From: Anaerolineae bacterium
GTDB lineage: Bacteria > Chloroflexota > Anaerolineae > 4572-78 > J111
DNA length: 64,000 nt
Direction: 5' to 3'
Assembly (NCBI GenBank): GCA_023151115.1
Contig: JAKLJP010000016.1
Coordinates: 62,001-126,000 of the forward strand
The notes under the pieces are model-generated. The model worked only from the letters and a program-made list of their open reading frames with translations. It was not told the DNA's origin and did no database searches. The number at the start of each line of letters is the position of its first letter. Position 1 is the first letter of the stretch. This document shows positions 52,451-60,557 of the stretch, one piece after another. Both the position numbers and the translations under genes were made by a program.

Positions 52451-54325
52451 ATGAAGTTGGGATCCGCAAAAAATTGGGGCTACTCCAAGAAAATAATACA
52501 CCAATTCTTTTGGAGCGTAGTGCGTGGTACGTGGTACGTGTCTATTACGCACTACACACCACCCACCACGCCCCTAAAGGATTTAATTCTGGCAACAGCT
52601 TTATTAATACCATTTCTGTTTTTTATCACGACCGGCCTGTCCGCGGCCCAAGAGCAGGCAGATGGCCAGGCTTACACTGTTCAGGCGACCGACACCTTGA
52701 GTTCATTGGCCGAAGATTTTTACCAGAATTATGCCGCCTGGCCGGCTATTCAGATGGCCACCAATGCCAAAGCCGCCCAGGATAGCCGCTTTAGTCCCAT
52801 TGAAAACTCCGACCAACTCTCGGCCGGGCAACTGATTTGGATTCCCAGCCCAGCCGAAGCAGAACGGCTGTTGGGCGGCGGTATCTCGCTGGGGCCACCC
52901 GAACTAAAACCGCTCACCCCTGACATGCTGGCCGAATTTGAAACCTTCGTCGAGACGGCCCGCCAACGATTCCGCATCCCCGGCGCGGCGGTGGTGGTGG
53001 TTCAAGGGAATCAAATCGCCTTTGCCAAAGGCTTTGGCGTCCGCCAGTTGGGCCAACCCGACCCGGTGACGCCGGAAACAATTTTTCCGGTCGGTTCGAC
53101 CACCAAAGCCATGACCTCGATGCTCATGGCAACCCTGGTTGATGAAGGTAAACTGGACTGGGACCAGCCCGTGGTTGAGGTCTGGCCTGACTTTAAACTC
53201 TCTGACCCGGCGATCACTCCCCAAATTCGGATTCGTCACCTGCTCAACATGAGCAGCGGTGTGCCGCGGGTTGACTTGGTCTGGAGCGGGGCCGGCTTAA
53301 CCGCCGAGCAGGTGATGGCATCACTGGCCGAGCTAGAGGTTGTGACCACGCCCGGAGAAGTATATCATTACAATAACCAGATTGTGGCAACCGGGGGATA
53401 TGTTGGAGCGCTGGCGGCGGGTGGGCAGTACGGCAATCTAGCCCAGAGTTATTCTGACCTGTTGCAGGCGCGAATTTTCGATCCCATTGGCATGAGTAGC
53501 GCCACCACCTCAATTGATTCAGTTCAAGCGCAGCCCAATCATGCCACCCCGCACGATTTTACTCTATCCGGCGAAGTGATCCCCACCCATTTCCACGCCG
53601 ACCCCGGCATTGCCCCGGCCGGGGCCGTCAACGCCAGCGCCCTGGATATGGCCCGTTTTGTCATGACCGAACTGGGCGAGGGTGTGGCGCCCGACGGCAA
53701 CCGTGTAGTTTCGGCGGCCAACCTGGCCGAAACATGGCAGCCGGCGGTCAAAGTGACCAAAACGCTCAGTTACGGCATGGGCTGGTTTATTGAAGATTTT
53801 AGGGGGATACAAGTTATCTGGCACGACGGCGATGTGCTTGGTTCCAAAGCCATGATTGTGTTTGTTCCCGAAGCCAATATCGGACTGGTGGTCCTGACCA
53901 ATCGCACTATTTCAACCGGCTTTAGCTACAGCGTGCGCTATCATCTGCTGAACCTGCTCTACGGGCTTGAGTTTGAGCAGGAGACTCATTTTGAGACCCA
54001 GTGGGATGAATTTTTGGCCGCCATCGCCGCAATTCGGGCCAAACTCAACCCCCTGGTTGATCCCGCCGCAGTTGCGCCCTATCTGGGTGACTATGAAGGG
54101 AGTTGGCGGGTTGAGCTGAGAGATGATAACACCTTGTGGGCAGTGCGCGGCCCCTACGGCTGGCAGTTAATGCAAGCGGAAAACCCTGACGAATTTGTGG
54201 TCAACAACGGCTTTGGCCTGGCTACCCCACTCCAATTTGTCGAAGACGAAACAACCGGCGATATGCTCATGACCTTCACCCTCACTTCCGGTGAAGAAGG
54301 CAGCTATCGCCGGCTGTCGCCGTAA
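52451..54325 (+). CDS. Secreted LysM-serine hydrolase (beta-lactamase/transpeptidase-like)
   Basis: A 624-residue exported protein. After an odd polar N-terminus, a hydrophobic signal (LILATALLIPFLFFITTGLSAA) is at about 45-66. A LysM-like domain follows (YTVQATDTLSSLAEDFYQNYAAW, then LSAGQLIWIPSP). The main domain is a class C beta-lactamase/D-aminopeptidase fold: nucleophile Ser216 with Lys219 in FPVGSTTKAMTS, and Tyr307-Asn308-Asn309 in YHYNNQIVATGG, with HDGDVLGSKAMIVFVPE later. A C-terminal beta domain has APYLGDYEGSWRVELRDDN. It probably acts on cell-wall peptides outside the cell, which LysM would target. The strong GGGGGT site supports ATG 52451, but an in-frame repeat fills codons 22-42. 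Confidence 0.88.
   Translation: MKLGSAKNWGYSKKIIHQFFWSVVRGTWYVSITHYTPPTTPLKDLILATALLIPFLFFITTGLSAAQEQADGQAYTVQATDTLSSLAEDFYQNYAAWPAIQMATNAKAAQDSRFSPIENSDQLSAGQLIWIPSPAEAERLLGGGISLGPPELKPLTPDMLAEFETFVETARQRFRIPGAAVVVVQGNQIAFAKGFGVRQLGQPDPVTPETIFPVGSTTKAMTSMLMATLVDEGKLDWDQPVVEVWPDFKLSDPAITPQIRIRHLLNMSSGVPRVDLVWSGAGLTAEQVMASLAELEVVTTPGEVYHYNNQIVATGGYVGALAAGGQYGNLAQSYSDLLQARIFDPIGMSSATTSIDSVQAQPNHATPHDFTLSGEVIPTHFHADPGIAPAGAVNASALDMARFVMTELGEGVAPDGNRVVSAANLAETWQPAVKVTKTLSYGMGWFIEDFRGIQVIWHDGDVLGSKAMIVFVPEANIGLVVLTNRTISTGFSYSVRYHLLNLLYGLEFEQETHFETQWDEFLAAIAAIRAKLNPLVDPAAVAPYLGDYEGSWRVELRDDNTLWAVRGPYGWQLMQAENPDEFVVNNGFGLATPLQFVEDETTGDMLMTFTLTSGEEGSYRRLSP
52517..52572. repeat. GTAGTGCGTGGTACGTGGTACGTG fold-back repeat inside a gene start
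   Basis: GTAGTGCGT (52517-52525) pairs with ACGCACTAC (52547-52555), with further GGTACGTG units between and CACCACCCACCACG units after. It is translated as SVVRGTWYVSITHYTPPTT, ahead of the signal peptide. It is related to the repeat at 40368-40408. Confidence 0.75.
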
Positions 54326-54358
54326 ACTGGAACATTTTTGGAATAAGACGGAAGTCGC

Positions 54359-55009
54359 GTGAGCCAACACTACATCTGTATTGACTGCGGCCGGGGCTTC
54401 ACCCTGAGCTACGAAGAACAGCGCTGGTACCAGGAGAAAGGCTGGCCGCTGCCCAAGCGCTGCGAGGACTGCCGCAGCCAGCGCCGGCACGAACGCGACC
54501 CCGGCAATATGGGTTTTTCAGGGCCACCTTCTCAGCCAAAGACCGGCTCCCGGCGCTGCCCCGCCGACTTTTCTGAACAGGCTCCAGCCCAGAAGTCAGG
54601 TCAACAGCCACCCGGATCACGACACTCGCTCAACTGGTGGGCCAATCCCTATGCCCGGTTTGGCCTGATAAGTCTGGTTGCTGTACTATTGGCTGCAGCA
54701 GCGGCGTTGTTGACTGGTCTGCCCTGGTGGCTGGTGTTAATCGTAGTTGTCGTTGCCGTGAATGGAATTACCCTGGCCCTGTATCGCTATGATAAAGCCA
54801 TTGCCGGTGGCGAGTTCACCCGCGTGCCCGAAAAGATTCTGCTGGCGCTGGCTTTCTTTGGCGGCAGTCCGGCGGCTTACGTTGCCCTTTACCGCTTCCG
54901 CCAGCGCCATAAAGTTCAGAAATTATCTTTTATCCTGCCGTTCTGGCTAATTGTAACCGGGCAGATTTTGGCTTTATGCAGCCTGTTAACCTGGTTGGGT
55001 TGGGCTTAG
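54359..55009 (+). CDS. Zinc-ribbon DUF1294 membrane protein
   Basis: A 216-residue protein starting at GTG. Residues 1-45 carry a zinc ribbon with two Cys-x-x-Cys pairs (CIDCGRGFTLSYEEQRWYQE and PKRCEDCRSQR), the zf-trcl type. A polar linker follows. From about residue 95 the DUF1294 domain has membrane helices (FGLISLVAVLLAAAAALLTGL, LVLIVVVVAVNGITLALYRYDK, then SFILPFWLIVTGQILALCSLL) with the conserved YDKAIAGGEFTRVPEKILL and GGSPAAYVALYRFRQRHK. The cold-shock domain often found with DUF1294 is replaced by the zinc ribbon. Function unknown. The stop codon is inside the direct repeat of the element next to it. Confidence 0.85.
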   Translation: MSQHYICIDCGRGFTLSYEEQRWYQEKGWPLPKRCEDCRSQRRHERDPGNMGFSGPPSQPKTGSRRCPADFSEQAPAQKSGQQPPGSRHSLNWWANPYARFGLISLVAVLLAAAAALLTGLPWWLVLIVVVVAVNGITLALYRYDKAIAGGEFTRVPEKILLALAFFGGSPAAYVALYRFRQRHKVQKLSFILPFWLIVTGQILALCSLLTWLGWA

Positions 55010-55012
55010 GAT

Positions 55013-55093
55013 CAATACATTTCAAATAAGGCCGCAGCATAGGGCCTCGCGCCCGCCCACAAGGGGCTAAACTACGTTATTTGAAAAGTATTG
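55013..55093. mobile_element. MITE-like palindromic element with 13-bp flanking direct repeats
   Basis: An 81-bp element with 17-bp terminal inverted repeats, CAATACATTTCAAATAA (55013-55029) and its complement with one mismatch (55077-55093). It is flanked by the 13-bp direct repeat TTGGGCTTAGGAT at 55000-55012 and 55091-55103, overlapping the right end by three bases. The left copy contains the stop codon of the upstream gene. There is no coding capacity. This has the structure of a miniature inverted-repeat insertion with target duplication; no matching transposase is in the window. Confidence 0.65.
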
Positions 55094-55115
55094 GGCTTAG
55101 GATTTCACCCAGTTT

Positions 55116-58055
55116 CTAATTTATTTCTAGCGATGCCTTCTCGCCAGCTAGCGGCTCATCGGAGCCCGGGGAGCCGTTTACATAGGTGCTGGCCCGCCAA
55201 TTTTGCGGATTATCCGGGTCGCCATCAGGTTGAACCAAAACCAGAGAGTCGCCCCGGCCATCGGCGCTGACCGGCCAGCCGTAGGCGTCATCGTAGGTCA
55301 GTTCCACTAGCGGCTCGCCTTCGGCGTCGGTCATCAGAAGCATTTCCCCTTTATTGGAAAGGTGACCGTCATAAACGCCGCCAACAGGCACGCCGGGATA
55401 CTGCTCGGCAAAACTGGCAGCATTGCTGACCAGCACCATCACCTGGCCGGGGGCTAACGGCGGCGTGTTGGGCGGGAAGCTGTAGTAAATGCCCTCGTCA
55501 ATGGATACGTTAGCCAAATCTACGGCATTATTACCCATATTCTTCAATTCAATAAATTCAAAGTCATCGCCCTGGGTGGGGTTGTACATGATTTCGGTGA
55601 TCCGTAAGCGCTGGCCTTGCTGGATCACATTGAAGGCTGCTTCGTGTAATGCGCTCCACCCAAATTCTGAGCCGTCTTGCAGTACCCGCGCTTTGACAAC
55701 GGTATTGGCCGTTAAGGCCACCGGGCCGGTATAAGCCTGTGCCGTCGGGCCAATCTTGCCGGTCACCGGCAGGCGGGGATCGGAGCCATCCAGAGTGTAG
55801 TAAATTGTGCCGTTGGCCGAGACAGCGGGCAGGTTCATAGTCAACCTAAAGCCCGACTCCACCACACCCCCTTCCTGGCTGAAGTAGGGCGGGTCAAGCG
55901 GAGGGTAGTAGCCCGTTTCACGCGCCCAGGTCAAAAATTGGGCGTTCTGACCCTTCAATTGAGCTAAAGCCGTGTCGTTAGCCGCCTGCCATGCTGCCGG
56001 GGTAAGGGGTGAAGCGGGATTGGCATCACCCCAGCGAGCAGATTCAGCTACAATGGCTTGGCTAATAGTTTGATTGACCGCCTGCCAGCGCGCCTGAACT
56101 GCTGTATCGCTCAACGCACCGCCATTGGCCAGATGCTTGTAAATTCTATCGGCCAGGCGCAGCCGCAGATCCGGGTTTTCCAGCAGGGTTTGGAACAATG
56201 GGTTGACCAAATTAGCGGTCGTGGTTGTTTCGCCGGTACGCATCGAAATCCCCGTTGGCTGTGAACCGTCCGGTTCATTCCAAATCAAGAATTTGCCGCG
56301 CCCCACCAAATCTTGCCGATTGACGGCGGCGTGCCAGCGATTCTCTGGCCAGCCCAAGCGTTGAGTATACCAGTTCAAGATCATAAAATCACTGAACTGA
56401 TCGAAATCAAAGAAGCTGGCGACCTCGGCATAGGTTGAGGCTAAACTTTGGTCGGCGCTATTAAACTGACCGGCAAAATTAAGGGTGGTAAAGAGATAGT
56501 TGAGCCGGTCTTGGGCCAGAGCGGGGTCCACGTCGAGCGGGCCGGCTTGATTGGTCACAAACCAATCTTCTTTTTCACCGCCCAGATAGGAGGCCATAAA
56601 GGACGCGCTGGGCCGTTCGACAATCTCATATAGACCCCAATACAGGCCGTTGAGGTAAAGGTGAACAAAAGCACTGTTAGCGCCAAGCCCGGACATGGCA
56701 ATTTGCGAATTGTGCAGCCAGACATCGCGGCTAAAGGCGGTGGGGTCGCTTAAAGCGCCGGCTTGCAGTACCAGCGTATCAAATTCATCCACCGGCGATT
56801 CGGCAAAAACAGGGAATTCTAATTTGGTCGGGCCGAATTGTCGTTTAAACAACAGCCGGAAGGAGTGCTTGGGATCGGAGGCGGCTGACTCCAGCTCACC
56901 CTGAAGTTCGAGGCCGGCGTTCGCCTGGAAGTTGGGCTGGTCGCCGTTGGGAAAAATGAACTCCACCGAAACCGGCCGTTCCAGGTCGGGTGTGGCTGCA
57001 GGGGTGCGAGTATGGAAATCGGCAAAACTCTGCCCGGCCATTACCAACGACAGGGTTGGCAGTGAGGTGAGATTATCTTTGAAGCTGTCAGCATACCCCG
57101 GATCAGCCACAACTGCCGGATCCATTTCGTAATCGGCGGATACGGGTAAGACCGCAGTCTGACCGGTAGCATCGGTGCTAAGATGCGCCCCCCAATTGGC
57201 CGGAAAACCGGCGGGAACGGCAGGTTGATTGAGTACATCATTTAGAAAAATATAGCTCTGGGTGACAACTTCAGCCGGAAGAAACGTAGATTTAAAGGCG
57301 GCCGCCCGCAGCAGGGTGGTGGTGCTGACCGGAATAGGCTGCTCGTAAGTCAGGCCGTTGAGTTCGGTCGGTTCACTGCCATCAATGGTGTAACGGATAA
57401 CAGCGCCAGGAGTCGCGCAGGTGAGCGAAACCACAAAAGGCTTCTCAAAAAAGCCGCGTTCCACGCTGAACTGCACCGGCGCGACGGCGCCGGCCCAAGA
57501 AGCGGTTTCGTCGTTGGCTCCGCCGGGGGTAGGCTGGGCCAGGTAGCCATAGGTCAATTCCGCTCCGTAACGACCATAAGCAATATCTTTGAACTGCTCT
57601 GGAAATTTGGGCGCGAAACCATCCATCACCCGGTCTTCCAGCACGTTGTACAGAGCCAGAAAATCACCTTCACGGTCAAGCTTAAAGTTAGTATGCAATG
57701 CCGAAACCGTAGCCCGGCGGTCTTTGCCCGAAGCAAAGACCACCAGATAGTCGTGGCTGTTCAGGGTTATATCCGGAAAAGGCCATTTTTGTGGCTCATT
57801 GGGGTCGTCGGTTAAGGCCCAACCGGCCAAATTTATAGCCGTATCGCTGCGGTTATAAAGTTCGATCCAGTCTGAATATTCGCCATCTTCATCGGTCAGA
57901 CCGGTTCCGTTGGTCGCCAAAAGCTCGTTGATGACCAGCTTGGCCGGGTCGTTGGCAGCAGTAGACTTGGGAATTTGCCCGGCGCTGACCAACAGACAGA
58001 TTAAAATGACCGACCAGAAGAATAATTTGCTATTTTTGTTGTTATTCATCGTCAT
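55116..58055 (-). CDS. Secreted CotH-family protein with lamin-tail and chitobiase-like domains
   Basis: A 979-residue exported protein. The signal peptide MTMNNNKNSKLFFWSVILI... (start 58055 or 58049) fits; the frame beyond runs into the hairpin at 58074. Domains: lamin-tail (LVINELLATNGTGLTDEDG, EYSDWIELYNRS; about 37-150), chitobiase C-terminal-like (GAVIRYTIDGSEPTELNGL; about 190-280), CotH-like (KHSFRLLFKRQFGPTKLEFP and YLNGLYWGLYEIVERP; about 370-720), a second chitobiase-like (NGTIYYTLDGSDPRLP; 770-840), and a second lamin-tail (RITEIMYNPTQGDDFEFIEL; 845-960). CotH proteins are atypical kinases that phosphorylate secreted proteins. The domain symmetry suggests surface anchoring at both ends. 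It follows a second CotH gene in the same direction. Confidence 0.88.
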   Translation of the reverse strand: MTMNNNKNSKLFFWSVILICLLVSAGQIPKSTAANDPAKLVINELLATNGTGLTDEDGEYSDWIELYNRSDTAINLAGWALTDDPNEPQKWPFPDITLNSHDYLVVFASGKDRRATVSALHTNFKLDREGDFLALYNVLEDRVMDGFAPKFPEQFKDIAYGRYGAELTYGYLAQPTPGGANDETASWAGAVAPVQFSVERGFFEKPFVVSLTCATPGAVIRYTIDGSEPTELNGLTYEQPIPVSTTTLLRAAAFKSTFLPAEVVTQSYIFLNDVLNQPAVPAGFPANWGAHLSTDATGQTAVLPVSADYEMDPAVVADPGYADSFKDNLTSLPTLSLVMAGQSFADFHTRTPAATPDLERPVSVEFIFPNGDQPNFQANAGLELQGELESAASDPKHSFRLLFKRQFGPTKLEFPVFAESPVDEFDTLVLQAGALSDPTAFSRDVWLHNSQIAMSGLGANSAFVHLYLNGLYWGLYEIVERPSASFMASYLGGEKEDWFVTNQAGPLDVDPALAQDRLNYLFTTLNFAGQFNSADQSLASTYAEVASFFDFDQFSDFMILNWYTQRLGWPENRWHAAVNRQDLVGRGKFLIWNEPDGSQPTGISMRTGETTTTANLVNPLFQTLLENPDLRLRLADRIYKHLANGGALSDTAVQARWQAVNQTISQAIVAESARWGDANPASPLTPAAWQAANDTALAQLKGQNAQFLTWARETGYYPPLDPPYFSQEGGVVESGFRLTMNLPAVSANGTIYYTLDGSDPRLPVTGKIGPTAQAYTGPVALTANTVVKARVLQDGSEFGWSALHEAAFNVIQQGQRLRITEIMYNPTQGDDFEFIELKNMGNNAVDLANVSIDEGIYYSFPPNTPPLAPGQVMVLVSNAASFAEQYPGVPVGGVYDGHLSNKGEMLLMTDAEGEPLVELTYDDAYGWPVSADGRGDSLVLVQPDGDPDNPQNWRASTYVNGSPGSDEPLAGEKASLEIN

Positions 58056-58073
58056 GCGACCATAGTAGAAATA

Positions 58074-58120
58074 GGAGTCCAAAGCTTGCTTTGACCTTTC
58101 CAAAGCAAGCTTTGGACTCC
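58074..58120. repeat. Perfect 20-bp hairpin between two CotH genes
   Basis: Arms at 58074-58093 and 58101-58120 (GGAGTCCAAAGCTTGCTTTG and its exact complement) with a 7-base loop. There is no T-run on either strand, so it is not a standard terminator, though it may weaken transcription or stabilise the upstream mRNA end. A related unit lies at the right end of the window (63977-64000). Confidence 0.85.
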
Positions 58121-58131
58121 ATTTCCCAGGT

Positions 58132-59778
58132 TTATTGGCATTGAGTAAAGGTTTGATTGCGCATATTATCCAGGTGGTTCAGGATAACATCCTGCCGTTC
58201 ATCCACAAAGTTCAAGGCTTGCTGGACGCTGTGATCAAAGTTAGCCACGCCCATGTCCGGGGCCCAGCGCTGCGCTTCCAGATCAATGAATGGCCTGACA
58301 ATTTCGGCTTGTTTGAGAATTTCGGCTTTAACCCGTTCTTTTGAAAGCTGGCCGACCTCGTTGGCCGGGCGGTTGGTGGTATTCTCTACGCCCAGATATT
58401 CCCGCGCCCGCTGCCAAAATTGAACTTTTAACCAGCAATTTTTGATAAACGGTTTTTCCAGGATACGGGTAATGCTATCGTGCGGGCTGTAGGCGCGTTC
58501 CAGCGTGTTGATATCGTTCTTAAAGCCGCCGTCAACACTACCCAGAGCCATTTCGGCATCCCAGACCATCATGCGCCACTTGCCTTCATTGCCTTTAGCG
58601 CCGGGATCCATGCGCCGGTAGATCGTCCAATTTGAATCCGGCCAATCTAAATTTTGAACGTAGGCTTCTAAAAACAGATAGGAAAAGACATTCTCCATAT
58701 CTACCCGGTTTTGCAACACGCCCAGGTTGCCCGGCACAGAAAAGTCGGCGCTGCCTACCCAGTTTTGATTTTCTTCCCAGCCGATGTAATCGCCCTCTTT
58801 TACTTCTTCGCGGTTGTACCAAACGCCGTTTTCCCAGCCGCTTTCTTTGGCAATAATATTCCATTCCGAATCTTTATCGGAATAGGAGCGCAGAAATTGC
58901 TGGTCAATTCGTTCGGTTAAATTGTACAACCCCCAAAATTCGCCGTTGAGGTACAGCAGAACCCAAGTCCCATGAGCAATAGGCTGGCCCATATCTCGGT
59001 GCAAATTGCGGACTACTTGATCGTTGATGTATCGTGCGGACAGATGTTTGTCGGACAAGCCGGGGATGCCCCGGTGAAAAAAAGTATCCTGAAAACCGGC
59101 CCGCAGCACCAGCTTGTCGAACTTGGTCACCGGGCTGTCCGGGAACAGCGGGTATTCCAGGTTGCCGGGGCCACCGTAAGATTTGCTAAAGTAGAGGCGA
59201 TAGGATTTCTTGGGGCTATAAATCCGGGAAAAGTTGCCGTGAATTCTAACCCCGGCCTTGACATTGAACTGAACTGCCCCGCCGGGGGCAAAGTATTCCA
59301 GGTTGATGGGCCGTTCCCACTCTTTGCCCCGTTCTTCGGGAAAAGCGTGCAGCGTGTTCAGGTCGTTCCAATCGGCCACAATGGACATGACCGGAATGGT
59401 TTGATCGTAGCTGACGACGAGATAGGACTTGGTATAAACATCGCCCACCGGCGCGCCATCTTTGAAGACTTGGGCCCGAATAATGGTGGATTTGTCAATG
59501 GGCAGCGCCCCGGCGTAAACGGTGCTATTGGCATCGGGCAAAGCGCCGTTGGTGGTGTAGCGAATCGCCCCGCCCGGCACCTGGCTGGTGAGATTTAGCT
59601 GAAAGGCTTCCCTGACCACCGCCGAATCCCGTGAAAAGGTAATGGTCTGCGACCCCGCCTCCTGAGCATAAACAGGCGTTGTTGTCATTCCAAATCCACC
59701 GACTAAAATTACGGCAATTACTGCCAGATAAATCAAGAATATTCGCAGTCCTGATGGCAGATTGTGAAGTGGAGCCAT
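58132..59778 (-). CDS. Secreted CotH-family protein (atypical kinase)
   Basis: A 548-residue exported protein. AGGAGG precedes ATG 59778, and the signal peptide IFLIYLAVIAVILVGGFGM ends near YAQEAG. A chitobiase-like beta domain follows (GGAIRYTTNGALPDANSTVY; about 50-120). The CotH domain covers about 135-500: FNVKAGVRIHGNFSRIYSPKKSYRLYF, then YLNGEFWGLYNLTERIDQQF, and the metal-binding WDAEMALG with Asp407 and Glu409. The segment KHSFR/KKSYRLYF and the WD-x-D/E pair are the signature of CotH, which in Bacillus phosphorylates spore-coat proteins on serine. Its substrate here is unknown; the larger CotH protein downstream is a possible partner. It has a good promoter at 59818-59846. Confidence 0.9.
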   Translation of the reverse strand: MAPLHNLPSGLRIFLIYLAVIAVILVGGFGMTTTPVYAQEAGSQTITFSRDSAVVREAFQLNLTSQVPGGAIRYTTNGALPDANSTVYAGALPIDKSTIIRAQVFKDGAPVGDVYTKSYLVVSYDQTIPVMSIVADWNDLNTLHAFPEERGKEWERPINLEYFAPGGAVQFNVKAGVRIHGNFSRIYSPKKSYRLYFSKSYGGPGNLEYPLFPDSPVTKFDKLVLRAGFQDTFFHRGIPGLSDKHLSARYINDQVVRNLHRDMGQPIAHGTWVLLYLNGEFWGLYNLTERIDQQFLRSYSDKDSEWNIIAKESGWENGVWYNREEVKEGDYIGWEENQNWVGSADFSVPGNLGVLQNRVDMENVFSYLFLEAYVQNLDWPDSNWTIYRRMDPGAKGNEGKWRMMVWDAEMALGSVDGGFKNDINTLERAYSPHDSITRILEKPFIKNCWLKVQFWQRAREYLGVENTTNRPANEVGQLSKERVKAEILKQAEIVRPFIDLEAQRWAPDMGVANFDHSVQQALNFVDERQDVILNHLDNMRNQTFTQCQ

Positions 59779-59817
59779 CTTTTCCTCCTACCAATCTCAA
59801 AGATATTCAGGTTAAAT

Positions 59818-59846
59818 AGTATAGCACAAATGTTCTGGTGTTGCAA
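59818..59846 (-). promoter_or_regulatory. Promoter of the CotH genes
   Basis: Minus strand: TTGCAA (59841-59846), 17-base spacer, TATACT (59818-59823), 40 bases before the ATG. Confidence 0.7.
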
Positions 59847-59968
59847 TCCCAGATCACATTCGACAAGTGGGCCGTGAATTAACCCAAAGGGGGTGTTGAA
59901 CTAAAGCTGGAGCCTAAACTTTATTTTTTATAGTTACTATATTTTGGATAGTAATTATACAAACAGAC

Positions 59969-59997
59969 TTTACAGAGTCAAGTAAAAATGGTATACT
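59969..59997 (+). promoter_or_regulatory. Promoter upstream of the HxlR regulator
   Basis: TTTACA (59969-59974), 17-base spacer, TATACT (59992-59997). The start codon is 231 bases downstream, leaving a long leader that contains the dyad at 60063-60110. Confidence 0.6.
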
Positions 59998-60062
59998 AGG
60001 GCTAGAATTGCCACAACCAAAGACCCCTCGGAGATTTTGAATTGAACTCTAAAAGAATCTGC

Positions 60063-60110
60063 TTTCTCTCAGCTAACCACGTATAGTATACCTTGATTAA
60101 CTGAGAGAAA
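60063..60110. promoter_or_regulatory. Extended dyad, possible HxlR operator or leader hairpin
   Basis: Arms TTTCTCTCAGCTAA (60063-60076) and TTAACTGAGAGAAA (60097-60110) match at 13 of 14. A smaller perfect dyad GTATA-G-TATAC (60081-60091) sits in the middle. HxlR regulators often bind short symmetric sites near their own promoters. If transcription starts at 60004, this would instead form a leader stem. The rest of the 449-bp region is AT-rich and holds no gene. Confidence 0.5.
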
Positions 60111-60227
60111 CATCATCCAAAAGTCGTAAATTCAGAATTGTGAGGGGATTAAAAAGTTGTAGCTGGATGGCCGATTGGCTTGATGGGAACAAACCTTGAT
60201 CGGCTGAAATTAGGAGGAGGTGTCTAC

Positions 60228-60557
60228 ATGGAGCAATGTCCGGTTGGACGAGTGGCCCATTTGGTCGGTGATAAATGGGTTCTATTGATCATTCGTGATT
60301 TGATTACGGGTCGCAAACGGTTTGGCGAACTTCAGAAATCTTTGGGCAGCATCAGCCCGCGGACGCTTTCGGCCCGCCTGAGCGTCCTTGAAGAAGTCGG
60401 CCTTGTCGAGCGCGAGGCCTACCCGGAAATTCCGCCACGAGTAGAGTATTCTTTGACGGAGAAAGGCCGGGCGCTGCTGCCGCTCATCACCCTCATGCGA
60501 GATTACGGCGAAAAGTGGCTCCAGCCGCAGTATAGCGAAACGGCAGAGCCGTCTTAA
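60228..60557 (+). CDS. HxlR-family transcriptional regulator
   Basis: A 109-residue winged-helix repressor or activator. The HxlR opening is CPVGRVAHLVGDKWVLLIIRDL, with the family's Cys near the N-terminus (here Cys4), often redox- or thiol-sensitive. The helix-turn-helix is RFGELQKSLGSISPRTLSARLSVLEEVGLVERE and the wing is EIPPRVEYSLTEKGRAL. The start ATG 60228 has a perfect AGGAGG upstream; earlier starts lack one. Its end overlaps the UbiD gene's end by four bases, convergently. HxlR proteins commonly respond to aldehydes, quinones or thiol stress, so the neighbouring decarboxylase is a plausible but untested target. Confidence 0.9.
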   Translation: MEQCPVGRVAHLVGDKWVLLIIRDLITGRKRFGELQKSLGSISPRTLSARLSVLEEVGLVEREAYPEIPPRVEYSLTEKGRALLPLITLMRDYGEKWLQPQYSETAEPS

